Source: an uncultured Pseudomonadota bacterium
Lineage (GTDB): Bacteria > Pseudomonadota > Gammaproteobacteria > Steroidobacterales > Steroidobacteraceae
NCBI GenBank assembly: GCA_902826225.1
Contig: CADEED010000034.1
Span: forward strand, 1 to 34,633
Direction of reading: 5' to 3'
DNA length: 34,633 nucleotides
The notes beneath the pieces are model-generated. The model was given only the letters and a program-made list of their open reading frames with translations. It did not search any database and was not told the DNA's origin. The position numbers were made by a program, and so were the translations under genes. Numbering within the stretch: position 1 is the stretch's first letter; every line of letters begins with the position of its first letter. This document shows positions 24,624-34,633 of this stretch, piece by piece.

Positions 24624-25193
24624 ATGACGACCGGGGAATTCGACTTCAGTCGGCTGGCACTGCGCAATACGGCGCCGGGCACCTCTCTGCCCGCGATTCC
24701 GGCGGCGCGGAACGAAAACCACGTCCGCGTCATCAGCTCGCTGGAGGAGATGCGAGCCGCGGTGGATGCCGTGGCGGCCAGCGCCCAGCGCCTCATGTCC
24801 ATCTACACGCCTGACCTCGAGCCCGACCTCTACGACCAGAACGGCTTCCTCGAGATCGTGAAGCGCTTCGTGCTCGCGCGCCGCTTCGCGAAGGTGCGCG
24901 TGCTCCTGTCCGACTCCGGCCGCCTCCTGCGCGACAACAACCGCTTCATCGCGATGGGTCGCCGGCTCACGAGCTGCATCGACATCCGTCCCGCCTTGGG
25001 CGGCGTCAAGCAGCGCGCCCATGGCTACCTGATCGCCGACGACCGCGCCATCGTCTACCGCGTGCATGCGGATCGCTGGGACGGTGTCGCCGATCTCAAC
25101 AACCCGCCGATCGCCCGCCAGTACCTCGACGAGTTCGACGAGATCTGGCATTCGAGCAACGCCGACGACATCGCGCGCCAGGCTTCACGTTAG
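24624..25193 (+). CDS. Conserved protein resembling the DUF7931 domain
   Basis: A 189-residue soluble protein. After about 35 variable residues, the region from VRVISSLEEMRAAVDAV to FDEIWHSSNADD resembles a domain found in gammaproteobacteria alone or fused to GNAT acetyltransferases (DUF7931, recalled). Notable segments are LMSIYTPDLEPDLYD, VRVLLSDSGRLLRDNNR, HGYLIADDRAIVYR and the closing FDEIWHSS. The general pattern, with a single HGYLIADD, is loosely like half of a phospholipase D fold; function unknown. The ATG at 24624 is preferred because GGGGAG lies 12 bases upstream; the ATG at 24612 directly abuts that site. Confidence 0.72.
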   Translation: MTTGEFDFSRLALRNTAPGTSLPAIPAARNENHVRVISSLEEMRAAVDAVAASAQRLMSIYTPDLEPDLYDQNGFLEIVKRFVLARRFAKVRVLLSDSGRLLRDNNRFIAMGRRLTSCIDIRPALGGVKQRAHGYLIADDRAIVYRVHADRWDGVADLNNPPIARQYLDEFDEIWHSSNADDIARQASR

Positions 25194-25199
25194 TTAGTC

Positions 25200-25685
25200 G
25201 TGCGATTCAATCCCGAGGTCACGGTCGCCGCCATCGTCGAGCGAGACGGACGATTCCTCGTGGTCGAGGAACGCATCGAGGGACGTCTGGTGATCAACCA
25301 GCCCGCCGGCCACCTCGAGGACGCGGAAACGCTCGTCGAGGCCGTGGTCCGCGAGACCCGCGAGGAGACCGCCTGGCGTCTCACGCCCGAGGCGCTCGTC
25401 GGTACCTATCTCTGGCGTAACCCGGACAACGGCCGCAGCTTCCTGCGCTTCGCGTTTTGCGGATCGGTCGATGCGCACGACCCCGACCAGGCGCTCGACG
25501 CCGGCATCGTGCGCGCTCCCTGGTTCTCCCACGAGCAGCTGCTCGCCCAGCGCACGCGCATGCGTTCGCCGCTGGTCCTGCGCTGTCTCGATGACTATCT
25601 GCTCGGCCGGCGCCAGCCGCTGGATTCCGTGGCCTGCCTCGGCCTCGACGGCGCCCTGGCCGTGGGCCGCGTCGTCAACCTCTAG
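25200..25685 (+). CDS. nudJ: NudJ-like Nudix phosphatase
   Basis: A 161-residue protein closely resembling E. coli NudJ: N-terminal PEVTVAAIVERDGRFLVVEE, NQPAGHLEDAETLVEA, and a C-terminal LRSPLV-like segment (MRSPLVLRCLDDYL). NudJ acts on thiamine pyrimidine and nucleoside pyrophosphates. The Nudix box (37-59) keeps Glu43, Arg51, Glu52, Glu55 and Glu56, but the conserved Gly after EEx is Ala58 (REETAW). The start is GTG at 25200, six bases after the previous stop, without a clear ribosome site. It precedes mnmA; in E. coli nudJ follows mnmA. Confidence 0.87.
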   Translation: MRFNPEVTVAAIVERDGRFLVVEERIEGRLVINQPAGHLEDAETLVEAVVRETREETAWRLTPEALVGTYLWRNPDNGRSFLRFAFCGSVDAHDPDQALDAGIVRAPWFSHEQLLAQRTRMRSPLVLRCLDDYLLGRRQPLDSVACLGLDGALAVGRVVNL

Positions 25686-25700
25686 TCAGCGACGCTCCGC

Positions 25701-25706
25701 TAGAAT
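25701..25706 (+). promoter_or_regulatory. Candidate -10 box for mnmA
   Basis: TAGAAT lies seven bases before the mnmA GTG. If used, transcription would start at or very near the start codon, giving a leaderless or nearly leaderless mRNA. No consensus -35 box is seen at the expected distance. Confidence 0.35.
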
Positions 25707-25712
25707 GCGGGC

Positions 25713-26795
25713 GTGATTTCTCCCAGCCGAATCGTCGTCGGAATGTCCGGCGGCGTCGATTCCGCCGTCGCCGCCCTGCTCCTGCGCCGCGCCGGTCACG
25801 ACGTCCATGGGCTCTACATGAGCAACTGGGACGGCGATGACGCCTACTGCACCGACGCGCAGGATTTCCAGGACGCGCGCGCCGTCGCCGCCGAACTCGG
25901 CATCCCGCTGCACCGGGTGAGCTTCGCGGCGGAATACCGGGCGCGGGTCTTCGACTACTTCCTGCGCGAGTACCGGGCGGGCCGCACGCCGAACCCCGAC
26001 GTCCTGTGCAATCGCGAGATCAAGTTCGGCATCTGCCTCGGGTACGCCGACCGTCTCGGCGCGCGCCATTTCGCCACCGGGCATTATGCGCGGATCGCGC
26101 AGACCGGCGCGGGTGCGCAGCTCCTCAAGGCGCGCGATGCGGACAAGGACCAGTCGTACTTCCTGCACGCCGTCGAGCGGCAGCATTTCGCGCGGGTGCA
26201 GTTCCCGCTCGGGGACCTGACGAAGGGCGAGGTGCGAGCGCTGGCGCGCGACGCCGGCCTGCCCGTCTACGACAAGCCCGACAGCACGGGCATCTGCTTC
26301 ATCGGCGAACGGCCGTTTCGCGAGTTCCTCGCCCGGTACATCCCGACCACGCCGGGCGAGATCGTCACCGATGACGGCGAGGTCCTCGGCCGGCATCGCG
26401 GGCTCGCGTTCTACACGCTGGGTCAGCGTGGCGGCCTGGAGATCGGCGGTCGGTCCGGTCACGACGAGCAACCCTGGTACGTGGCCGCGAAGAATCCCGC
26501 GCGCAACGAACTCGTCGCCGTCCAGGGGCACGATCATCCGCTGCTCGTATCGCGCGCGCTGGCCACGGGACCGTGCAACTGGCTGGTGCCACCGGCCGCG
26601 CCCGAGTTCCATTCCCGGATCAAGGTTCGCTACCGGCAGGCCGACCAGGATTGTCAAGCCACCGTCACGGCGGACGGCTCGATCGCGGTGCGCTTCGAAC
26701 AGCCGCAGCGCGCGGTGACGCCGGGACAGTTCGCGGTGTTGTACGACGGAGATCGATGCCTCGGCGGCGGCGTCATCGAGACCATCCTGAGTTAG
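25713..26795 (+). CDS. mnmA: tRNA 2-thiouridylase MnmA
   Basis: A 360-residue enzyme that puts sulphur on the wobble uridine of tRNA-Lys, Glu and Gln. The ATP pyrophosphatase P-loop is GMSGGVDSAVAALL (SGGVDS 12-17). The two catalytic cysteines are Cys99 (NPDVLCNREIKF) and Cys195 (DSTGICFIGER). KDQSYFL and FYTLGQR, tRNA-contact segments of the family, are also present. The start is GTG at 25713 and no ribosome site is seen. The usual gammaproteobacterial neighbour hflD is absent. The stop overlaps a possible -10 box for acnA. Confidence 0.95.
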   Translation: MISPSRIVVGMSGGVDSAVAALLLRRAGHDVHGLYMSNWDGDDAYCTDAQDFQDARAVAAELGIPLHRVSFAAEYRARVFDYFLREYRAGRTPNPDVLCNREIKFGICLGYADRLGARHFATGHYARIAQTGAGAQLLKARDADKDQSYFLHAVERQHFARVQFPLGDLTKGEVRALARDAGLPVYDKPDSTGICFIGERPFREFLARYIPTTPGEIVTDDGEVLGRHRGLAFYTLGQRGGLEIGGRSGHDEQPWYVAAKNPARNELVAVQGHDHPLLVSRALATGPCNWLVPPAAPEFHSRIKVRYRQADQDCQATVTADGSIAVRFEQPQRAVTPGQFAVLYDGDRCLGGGVIETILS

Positions 26796-26798
26796 AAT
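26793..26798 (+). promoter_or_regulatory. Candidate -10 box for acnA
   Basis: TAGAAT includes the stop codon of mnmA and lies 36 bases before the acnA ATG. The predicted start near 26805 would give a leader of about 30 bases with an AAAGGA ribosome site. The -35 region is not recognisable, so an activator or read-through from mnmA is possible. Confidence 0.35.
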
Positions 26799-26834
26799 GC
26801 GCCCGCTTGTTTGTGTGGATGAAAGGAAAAAATC

Positions 26835-29522
<2,688 letters not shown>

Positions 29523-29555
29523 GCTGCGCGTGCGTCGCCGGGGATGATTCGCTAG

Positions 29556-30929
29556 TCAGTCCGCGGCCTCGCTCCGTACCCGTGCGACATTGGACCAGTC
29601 GATCCTCCGGGTCGCGAGCATCAGGATCGCCAGGACTGCGAACAACAACAGCGCTCCCATGAGCAGCGAATAGTCCTCTGAGCGCAGGATCCAGTAGAGC
29701 ATGGTGTACAGGGTCGTGAGCCCCGCACCCGCCCCGAGCGCGAGGGGCAGCCGTTTCAACACACCCTGCAGATAGACGGTGATCAACGCCACCAGCGATC
29801 CAGCCGAGATTCCATAGGCCAGGTCGAACGAGAAATGCTCGGAGAGCGCGAGCAGCAGCAGGTAGAACATGGCGAGCGCGAGCCCGACCATGAGGTATTG
29901 CATGCCGTGGATCGCGATGCCGCTCACGTGCTCCCACAGGAAGAAGGTGAGGAACGTGATCACCACGAGCAGGATCGCGTAGTGCACCGCGCGATAATTC
30001 CGCTGGTAGATGTCCACCGGCTCGTAGAACGTCACGCCGACCGCGCTCTGCGCGAGCGCCGCCTCCGCGGGCTCGCCCGGCCGCACCTGCGAGTCGTACC
30101 AGCTCTGACCGAAGCTGCGGTTGATCTCGAGCACCGACCAGCGCGCCGTGAAGCCGTCGTCGCCGATCTTGGGATCGAGCGGCGCCGGCGCGCCCTCGAA
30201 CTTCGGATGCTGCCACGGCGACTTCAGCACGATGTCCGCCTTCCGCGCGAGGGGCAGGAAGCGCAGGTTGGAGGTGCCCGCCAGCGTGAGCGTCATGCGA
30301 AACGGAATGTTGGCCCCCTCGCGCAGCGCGGCGAGCGGAATGGCCGTCGAGATGCCCGCGGAGCCGGCGTACGCGTCGGCGGAAACCTGCTGCGACTCGC
30401 CGGCGACGACGAGATCGTTGACGTCGCGCAATGCGCTGGCCTCGGAATTGAGGACGATCATGCGCGCCTCGCCCCACTTGACCTCGCGCCCCTGCTTCGC
30501 GACGAACAATGGCGCGAAGTCGCGGCTGGAGAACTCGCCGCCGACGCGGACCTGCGCGAGATAGACCGGCGTGGAATACAACCCCACGGTGCGGTAGCTC
30601 GGTTGCGCCTCGGCGTCGATGGACAGCGTGTCGGGCAGTACGTACAGCACGCTGCGTTCGATTTCCATGCGCAGGGACTCCCGGCCCGCGGCCGTATGTT
30701 CGGTGACGACTCGCGAAACCTCGACCGGGATCGCCAGCAGCACGCCGGCCGTGGTCTGCGGGCCGCCCCACGATTCCGCGACACGCGCGGCGGCTGTCTG
30801 CCGCATCCCGACGCGCTCACTCACCAGGCCTTCCACCTGGTTGATGAGCACGAGCAGGACGAGGACGAGCCCGCCGATGACGAGCGTCTTGGCGACGAGC
30901 GGCGGGATGAATCTGCGGCGGTCGGACAT
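29556..30929 (-). CDS. creD: Inner membrane protein CreD
   Basis: A 457-residue membrane protein. An N-terminal helix (about 12-32) is followed by a large periplasmic domain with the family segment GVLLAIPVEV, VLPDTLSIDAEAQPSYRTVG and EPVDIYQRNYRAVHYAILL. About six C-terminal membrane helices complete it, with FFLWEHVSGIAIHGMQYLMVG as a conserved block. CreD belongs to the CreBC regulon in enterobacteria and is linked to envelope integrity and beta-lactam response. No creBC genes are nearby. The ATG at 30929 has GGAG eight bases upstream. Convergent with acnA. Confidence 0.92.
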   Translation of the reverse strand: MSDRRRFIPPLVAKTLVIGGLVLVLLVLINQVEGLVSERVGMRQTAAARVAESWGGPQTTAGVLLAIPVEVSRVVTEHTAAGRESLRMEIERSVLYVLPDTLSIDAEAQPSYRTVGLYSTPVYLAQVRVGGEFSSRDFAPLFVAKQGREVKWGEARMIVLNSEASALRDVNDLVVAGESQQVSADAYAGSAGISTAIPLAALREGANIPFRMTLTLAGTSNLRFLPLARKADIVLKSPWQHPKFEGAPAPLDPKIGDDGFTARWSVLEINRSFGQSWYDSQVRPGEPAEAALAQSAVGVTFYEPVDIYQRNYRAVHYAILLVVITFLTFFLWEHVSGIAIHGMQYLMVGLALAMFYLLLLALSEHFSFDLAYGISAGSLVALITVYLQGVLKRLPLALGAGAGLTTLYTMLYWILRSEDYSLLMGALLLFAVLAILMLATRRIDWSNVARVRSEAAD

Positions 30930-31026
30930 CGGTGTTCTCCGTAGCGAGGGCCGCAGTGTCCGGCGCCAAGGTGGCAAGACGCGCGCCGCAATTGTGGCGA
31001 ATCATGGCGTCATCGATAATCCTGAC

Positions 31027-31671
31027 ATGACCATCGCGGTGTTCGATCTCGACGGCACGATCACGCATCGCGACACGCTGTTCCCGCTCGTGATGCGGCA
31101 GCTGCTCCGGCGGCCGGCGCGCCTGCCACGCTTGTTAGGCATGATTCCCGCGATCGCGCGCTTCGGATTCGACCGCGATCGCGCTGCGCTCAAGCAGTCG
31201 CTGCTGCGCACCACGCTGCGCGGCGTGACGCGCGCCGAACTGCTGGACACCTCGACGGCATTCGTGGGCGACACGATCGCCCGCCGCTGCTTCGCCGACG
31301 CGCTCGCCGCGATCCGCCGGCACCGCGAGGCGGGCCACTTCCTGGTGCTCATGTCCGCCAGCGTCGATTTCTACGTCCCCGAGTTCGGCCGGCAACTCGG
31401 CTTCGACCACGTGATTTCCACCGGCGTCGCCTGGAACGGCGACCGGCTCGAGGGCACGCTCACGACGGAGAACCGGCGCGGGGACGAGAAGGCCCGCTGC
31501 CTGCGCGAGCTCGTCGCCGCGCGCGGCGATGCCGACACCTTCGCCTACGGCAATAGCGACTCGGACCTGCCACACCTCGCGCTCGCCCGTCACGGGGTCC
31601 TCGTGAACGGCAGTTCGTCTGCTCGACGCGCCGCGCAGGCGACGGGCGTGTCGGTCGCGGACTGGAGCTGA
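31027..31671 (+). CDS. HAD-IB family phosphatase (SerB-like)
   Basis: A 214-residue haloacid-dehalogenase-superfamily hydrolase. Motif I is FDLDGTITHRDT (Asp7 nucleophile, Asp9), motif II is VLMSASVDFY (Ser), and motifs III/IV are a Lys in GDEKARCL and YGNSDSDLPHL. The helical cap of the IB type lies between motifs I and II. Members dephosphorylate phosphoserine, phosphoglycerol or lipid head groups; the substrate cannot be told here. The ATG at 31027 has only a weak ribosome site. It is divergent from creD, with 97 bases between them. Confidence 0.88.
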   Translation: MTIAVFDLDGTITHRDTLFPLVMRQLLRRPARLPRLLGMIPAIARFGFDRDRAALKQSLLRTTLRGVTRAELLDTSTAFVGDTIARRCFADALAAIRRHREAGHFLVLMSASVDFYVPEFGRQLGFDHVISTGVAWNGDRLEGTLTTENRRGDEKARCLRELVAARGDADTFAYGNSDSDLPHLALARHGVLVNGSSSARRAAQATGVSVADWS

Positions 31672-31826
31672 TGCCGCGCCGCACGTGACACGCATCCCGT
31701 GACGCGCTTCACACTTATCGCGCGCTGACGCCCGCCATCCGGCGGCTCCTGGGCCGAACCGGTCGCCAGTCACAGGCACCGGGAGACTCCGCTACTACGA
31801 TGGATGTCGGAGTCGTCCTACCAGCA

Positions 31827-34633
31827 ATGCCCAACGCAAGGGGAAAATCCGGGCCCAGCCGCGCCATCCTGCGCTTCGCGTCGTTCGCGATGCTCACGGC
31901 ATTCGCGTGCCTGTCATTCGCGACTCCGCCGCTCAGCGTGCAGCGGTACAGCCTCGAGGAAGGTCTCTCGCAGCAGGCCGTCAATGCGATCCTCCAGGAC
32001 TCCGAAGGTTTCATGTGGTTCGGCACCGAGGACGGACTCAACCGTTTCGACGGCTACGAGTTCCGGCAACTGCGTCATGACCGTGGCAACGCGCAATCGC
32101 TGCCGAACGGCTGGATCTCATCGCTCGCCGCGAGCGACGACGGACTCTGGGTCGCCACCGACGGTGGCGGCATCGTCTTCCGCAACGCCCGTACCGGGCG
32201 GCTCGAATCGCCCGAGGCACTGCGTGCCGCCCCCGATCTGCAACGCGTGCGCGCGCTGGCCCGCGATCGTCTCGGACGCCTGTGGATCGGGTCGCGTGAC
32301 GCGGGACTCGCCATCTTCGACGCGCGCAGCGGCGAACTGAAGCGCCTGCGCAATTCGGCGAGCGAGCGCGCGCTCTCCGACAACTCCATCTTCAGTCTGG
32401 TGCATCTGCGCAGTGGCGACACGCTCGTCGGCACGGCGAGCGGCCTCGATCGCCTCTCCGCCGCGAATCTCGACGTCACCCGCCTGCCGCTGCCGCCGGA
32501 GCTCGCGCCCGCCGGCAAGGCACTGCGGGTTCGCGCGCTCACGGAATCCGTCGACGGTCTCGTCTGGGTGGGAACCGATGCCGGTCTTGGCCGCTACGAT
32601 CCGCGCACCGGTCGATGGCGCGTCTATCGCGAGAACCCGTCGAGCAACACCGCGCTGCCGGACAATCGCGTGCAAACCCTGCTGCTCGACAGCCAGGGCC
32701 GTCTGTGGATAGGCCTGATCCGCGGGCTCGCGTGGTTCGACGCGACCAGCGAGACTTTCACGACCTATCACCGCGACGAGGCGGAGTCGCGCTCGCTGCC
32801 CGACGACTACGTCGTTTCACTGTTCGAGGACCGTGGCGGCAGCCTGTGGATCGGCACCAAGACCGGCGGCCTCGCGAAGTGGAACCCGCGCACCTGGTCG
32901 TTCGGCCATTCGCGCGCTTCGAAGGAAGAAGGCTTCACCGATCGCAACATCACCTCGTTCGCGGAGGACCGGCGCGGCCGCCTCTGGATCGGCACCTTCG
33001 GCGCCGGCATCAACCTGCTCGATCGCGCGACCGCGCAGGTCAGCGCCCTGCGACACAACAACCGCGCGAACGGCACGTTGAGCGACGACCGCGTCATGGC
33101 GTTGCTGGAGGGCGGCGACGGCGCGATCTGGGTGGGCACGATGGGCGGCGGTCTCAACCGCGTCGACACGCAGTCGCTCAAGGCCGAGGTATTCCTGCAC
33201 GATCCCTCGGTGCCGACATCGCTCGCGGCGAGCGGCGTCATGAGCCTGCTGGAAGTCGACAAGCGGCTCTGGGTCGGCACGTACGGCGGCGGCATCTCCC
33301 GCTTCGACGCGCGGACGCGCCGCTTCGACAACCTGCGCCCCGGACCCGAGGATGGGCTCCACCTGTCCAGCGGCCGCGTGACCGCGCTCGCGCGCGATCG
33401 CTCGGGACACGTCTGGATCGGCACCGACGGCGGCGGCCTCAACGTCTGGGACTCGAAAACCGCGCGCGTCTCCTACTACAAGCGGGACGCGAAGAAGCTC
33501 GACTCCCTCAGCGCCGACACCATCTACTCGATCCTCGTCGACGACGCCGGTGGAGTCTGGATCGGCACCCGGGGCGGCGGTCTCGATCGCGTTCTCAACC
33601 CGGGCGATGCGCCGTCGAACCTGCGATTCGCGAACCTGTCGGAAGCCCAGGGTCTGCCGAACAACAGCGTCTACGGCCTGCGCGCCGACGGCAGCGGCAA
33701 TATCTGGATCAGCACGAACTTCGGCATGGCGCGCCTCGATCCGCGCAGCCAGATCATCCAGCGCTTCCATCGCCTGCATGGTCTCCAGGGCGAGGAATTC
33801 AACTTCGGTGCGCACTACCGCGACCGCAGCGGCAAGCTGTTCTTCGGCGGCGCCGCGGGTTTCAACTCGTTCTACCCCGAAGTGCTCGAATTCAACGAGC
33901 GGCCGCCGCGCGTCGTGCTCACGCAGCTGCTGAAATTCAACGAGCCCGACGTATCGGGCGTGCCCGAGGAAAAGCTCGAGAAGCTGCACCTCGACCACGC
34001 CGAGGGCGCCATCACTCTCAAGTTCGCCGCGCTCGACTTCGCCGACCCGCGCTCGAACCGCTACGAGTACAAGCTCGACGGCTTCGACAGCGACTGGGTC
34101 CGCGCCGACGAACGCCGCGTCGCGACCTACACCAACCTGCCGGGCGGCGACTACGTGTTCCGCGTGCGCGCCAGCAACAGCGACGGCGTGTGGAGCACGC
34201 AGGATCTCGCGTTGCCCATCGAAGTGGCGCCCTCGCCCTGGGCGTCACCATGGGCATTCATCGGTTACGCATTGCTCGCGGCGCTCATGCTGCTCGGCGT
34301 GTGGTACGCGCAGCAGCGCCGCATCGCGCGCGCCGCCGGACTGCGCGCCGAGCTCGAACAACAGGTCGAGGATCGCACCTACGAGCTCGCGCAGCGCAAC
34401 CGCGAACTGGAAGACGCCAATCGCCGGCTGGAGATGGCGAGCCTCACCGATCCGCTCACCGGGCTCGCGAACCGCCGGCTGCTGATGCAGCAATTCCCGC
34501 GGATGATCTCGGATCAGAAGGCGCTCGCCGGCCTCGCGATCATGATCATCGATCTCGATGCGCTGAAGCCCATCAACGATCATCACGGTCACGCCGCCGG
34601 CGACGACGTCATCGTCGAGATCGCGAAGACGCT
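31827..34633 (+). CDS. Periplasmic propeller sensor with GGDEF domain (probable diguanylate cyclase), 3' end outside the window
   Basis: About 935 residues are present. A signal peptide (about 13-35, ILRFASFAMLTAFACLSFA) precedes 14 regulator-propeller repeats (from about residue 38 to 690), many ending in a WIGT/WVGT-type strand; 14 fits two seven-bladed propellers. A Y_Y_Y domain (about 729-800), a membrane helix (about 807-828), a coiled coil (835-870) and the start of a GGDEF domain (LTDPLTGLANRR, MIIDLDALKPINDHHGHAAGDD) follow. The GGDEF motif itself lies beyond the window. It should sense a periplasmic ligand and make cyclic di-GMP. ATG 31827 is preferred for the signal peptide; ATG 31800 is also in frame. 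Confidence 0.9.
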   Translation, partial: MPNARGKSGPSRAILRFASFAMLTAFACLSFATPPLSVQRYSLEEGLSQQAVNAILQDSEGFMWFGTEDGLNRFDGYEFRQLRHDRGNAQSLPNGWISSLAASDDGLWVATDGGGIVFRNARTGRLESPEALRAAPDLQRVRALARDRLGRLWIGSRDAGLAIFDARSGELKRLRNSASERALSDNSIFSLVHLRSGDTLVGTASGLDRLSAANLDVTRLPLPPELAPAGKALRVRALTESVDGLVWVGTDAGLGRYDPRTGRWRVYRENPSSNTALPDNRVQTLLLDSQGRLWIGLIRGLAWFDATSETFTTYHRDEAESRSLPDDYVVSLFEDRGGSLWIGTKTGGLAKWNPRTWSFGHSRASKEEGFTDRNITSFAEDRRGRLWIGTFGAGINLLDRATAQVSALRHNNRANGTLSDDRVMALLEGGDGAIWVGTMGGGLNRVDTQSLKAEVFLHDPSVPTSLAASGVMSLLEVDKRLWVGTYGGGISRFDARTRRFDNLRPGPEDGLHLSSGRVTALARDRSGHVWIGTDGGGLNVWDSKTARVSYYKRDAKKLDSLSADTIYSILVDDAGGVWIGTRGGGLDRVLNPGDAPSNLRFANLSEAQGLPNNSVYGLRADGSGNIWISTNFGMARLDPRSQIIQRFHRLHGLQGEEFNFGAHYRDRSGKLFFGGAAGFNSFYPEVLEFNERPPRVVLTQLLKFNEPDVSGVPEEKLEKLHLDHAEGAITLKFAALDFADPRSNRYEYKLDGFDSDWVRADERRVATYTNLPGGDYVFRVRASNSDGVWSTQDLALPIEVAPSPWASPWAFIGYALLAALMLLGVWYAQQRRIARAAGLRAELEQQVEDRTYELAQRNRELEDANRRLEMASLTDPLTGLANRRLLMQQFPRMISDQKALAGLAIMIIDLDALKPINDHHGHAAGDDVIVEIAKT

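Noticed and set aside
29523..29555. Possible terminator between convergent acnA and creD
   Set aside because: No stem with a following T run could be found in the 33 bases.
31672..31826. Possible promoter or operator before the propeller gene (direct CGTGACxCGC repeats, weak CGCGC stem)
   Set aside because: The repeats are short and no -35/-10 pair with acceptable spacing is visible, so no site is claimed; nothing else is seen in this gap.
32817..33998. A 393-codon minus-strand frame opposite the propeller gene
   Set aside because: Its repeats only mirror the propeller repeats on the coding strand; there is no signal peptide, ribosome site or recognisable domain.

Overview
The window is GC-rich, densely packed bacterial chromosome with mostly housekeeping genes. 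The families present and several gene neighbourhoods known from Gammaproteobacteria (uvrC-pgsA-tRNA-Gly-Cys-Leu; a complete System I ccm operon; purB near nudJ-mnmA) point to a gammaproteobacterium, perhaps from the Xanthomonadales/Nevskiales side. That placement is inference, since no rRNA is present. I see no prophage, insertion sequence, CRISPR array or defence island.

From 13718 down to 1 almost everything reads leftward: class II DAHP synthase, NADP-type isocitrate dehydrogenase, family 5 uracil-DNA glycosylase, UvrC, PgsA, a LOG-family nucleotide hydrolase, tRNA-Gly, tRNA-Cys, tRNA-Leu, then ccmABCDEFGHI for cytochrome c maturation and the start of a MaoC-like gene. ccmA begins only 14 bases after the CCA end of tRNA-Leu. 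The best promoter in the window (TTGACT-N16-TAGAAT) lies just upstream of the tRNAs, so the ccm operon probably depends on a tRNA promoter.

From 13786 to 16529 a rightward pair encodes a saccharopine/lysine dehydrogenase-type enzyme and an ALDH7-type semialdehyde dehydrogenase, which looks like a lysine catabolic unit. It ends inside a near-perfect palindrome (16521-16566) that may be a REP-like element and a bidirectional terminator. Facing it is a leftward PepSY protein - response regulator - unknown small protein - PhoQ-like kinase operon (19278-16574), preceded by a glycine-zipper envelope protein with its own hairpin terminator.

From 22973 to 20117 fumC, a CoA-type Nudix hydrolase and mazG form a tightly overlapping leftward operon. 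Divergently, purB, a DUF7931-like gene, nudJ, mnmA and acnA run rightward to 29522. creD (leftward) and a HAD-IB phosphatase (rightward) follow. The window ends inside a large rightward sensor gene with a signal peptide, 14 propeller repeats, a Y_Y_Y domain, one membrane helix and the start of a GGDEF domain.

I did not find a convincing undescribed system. The points most worth checking are the tRNA-ccm fusion, the unknown small gene inside the two-component operon, altered cofactor-site residues in isocitrate dehydrogenase, and the palindrome that contains a stop codon.
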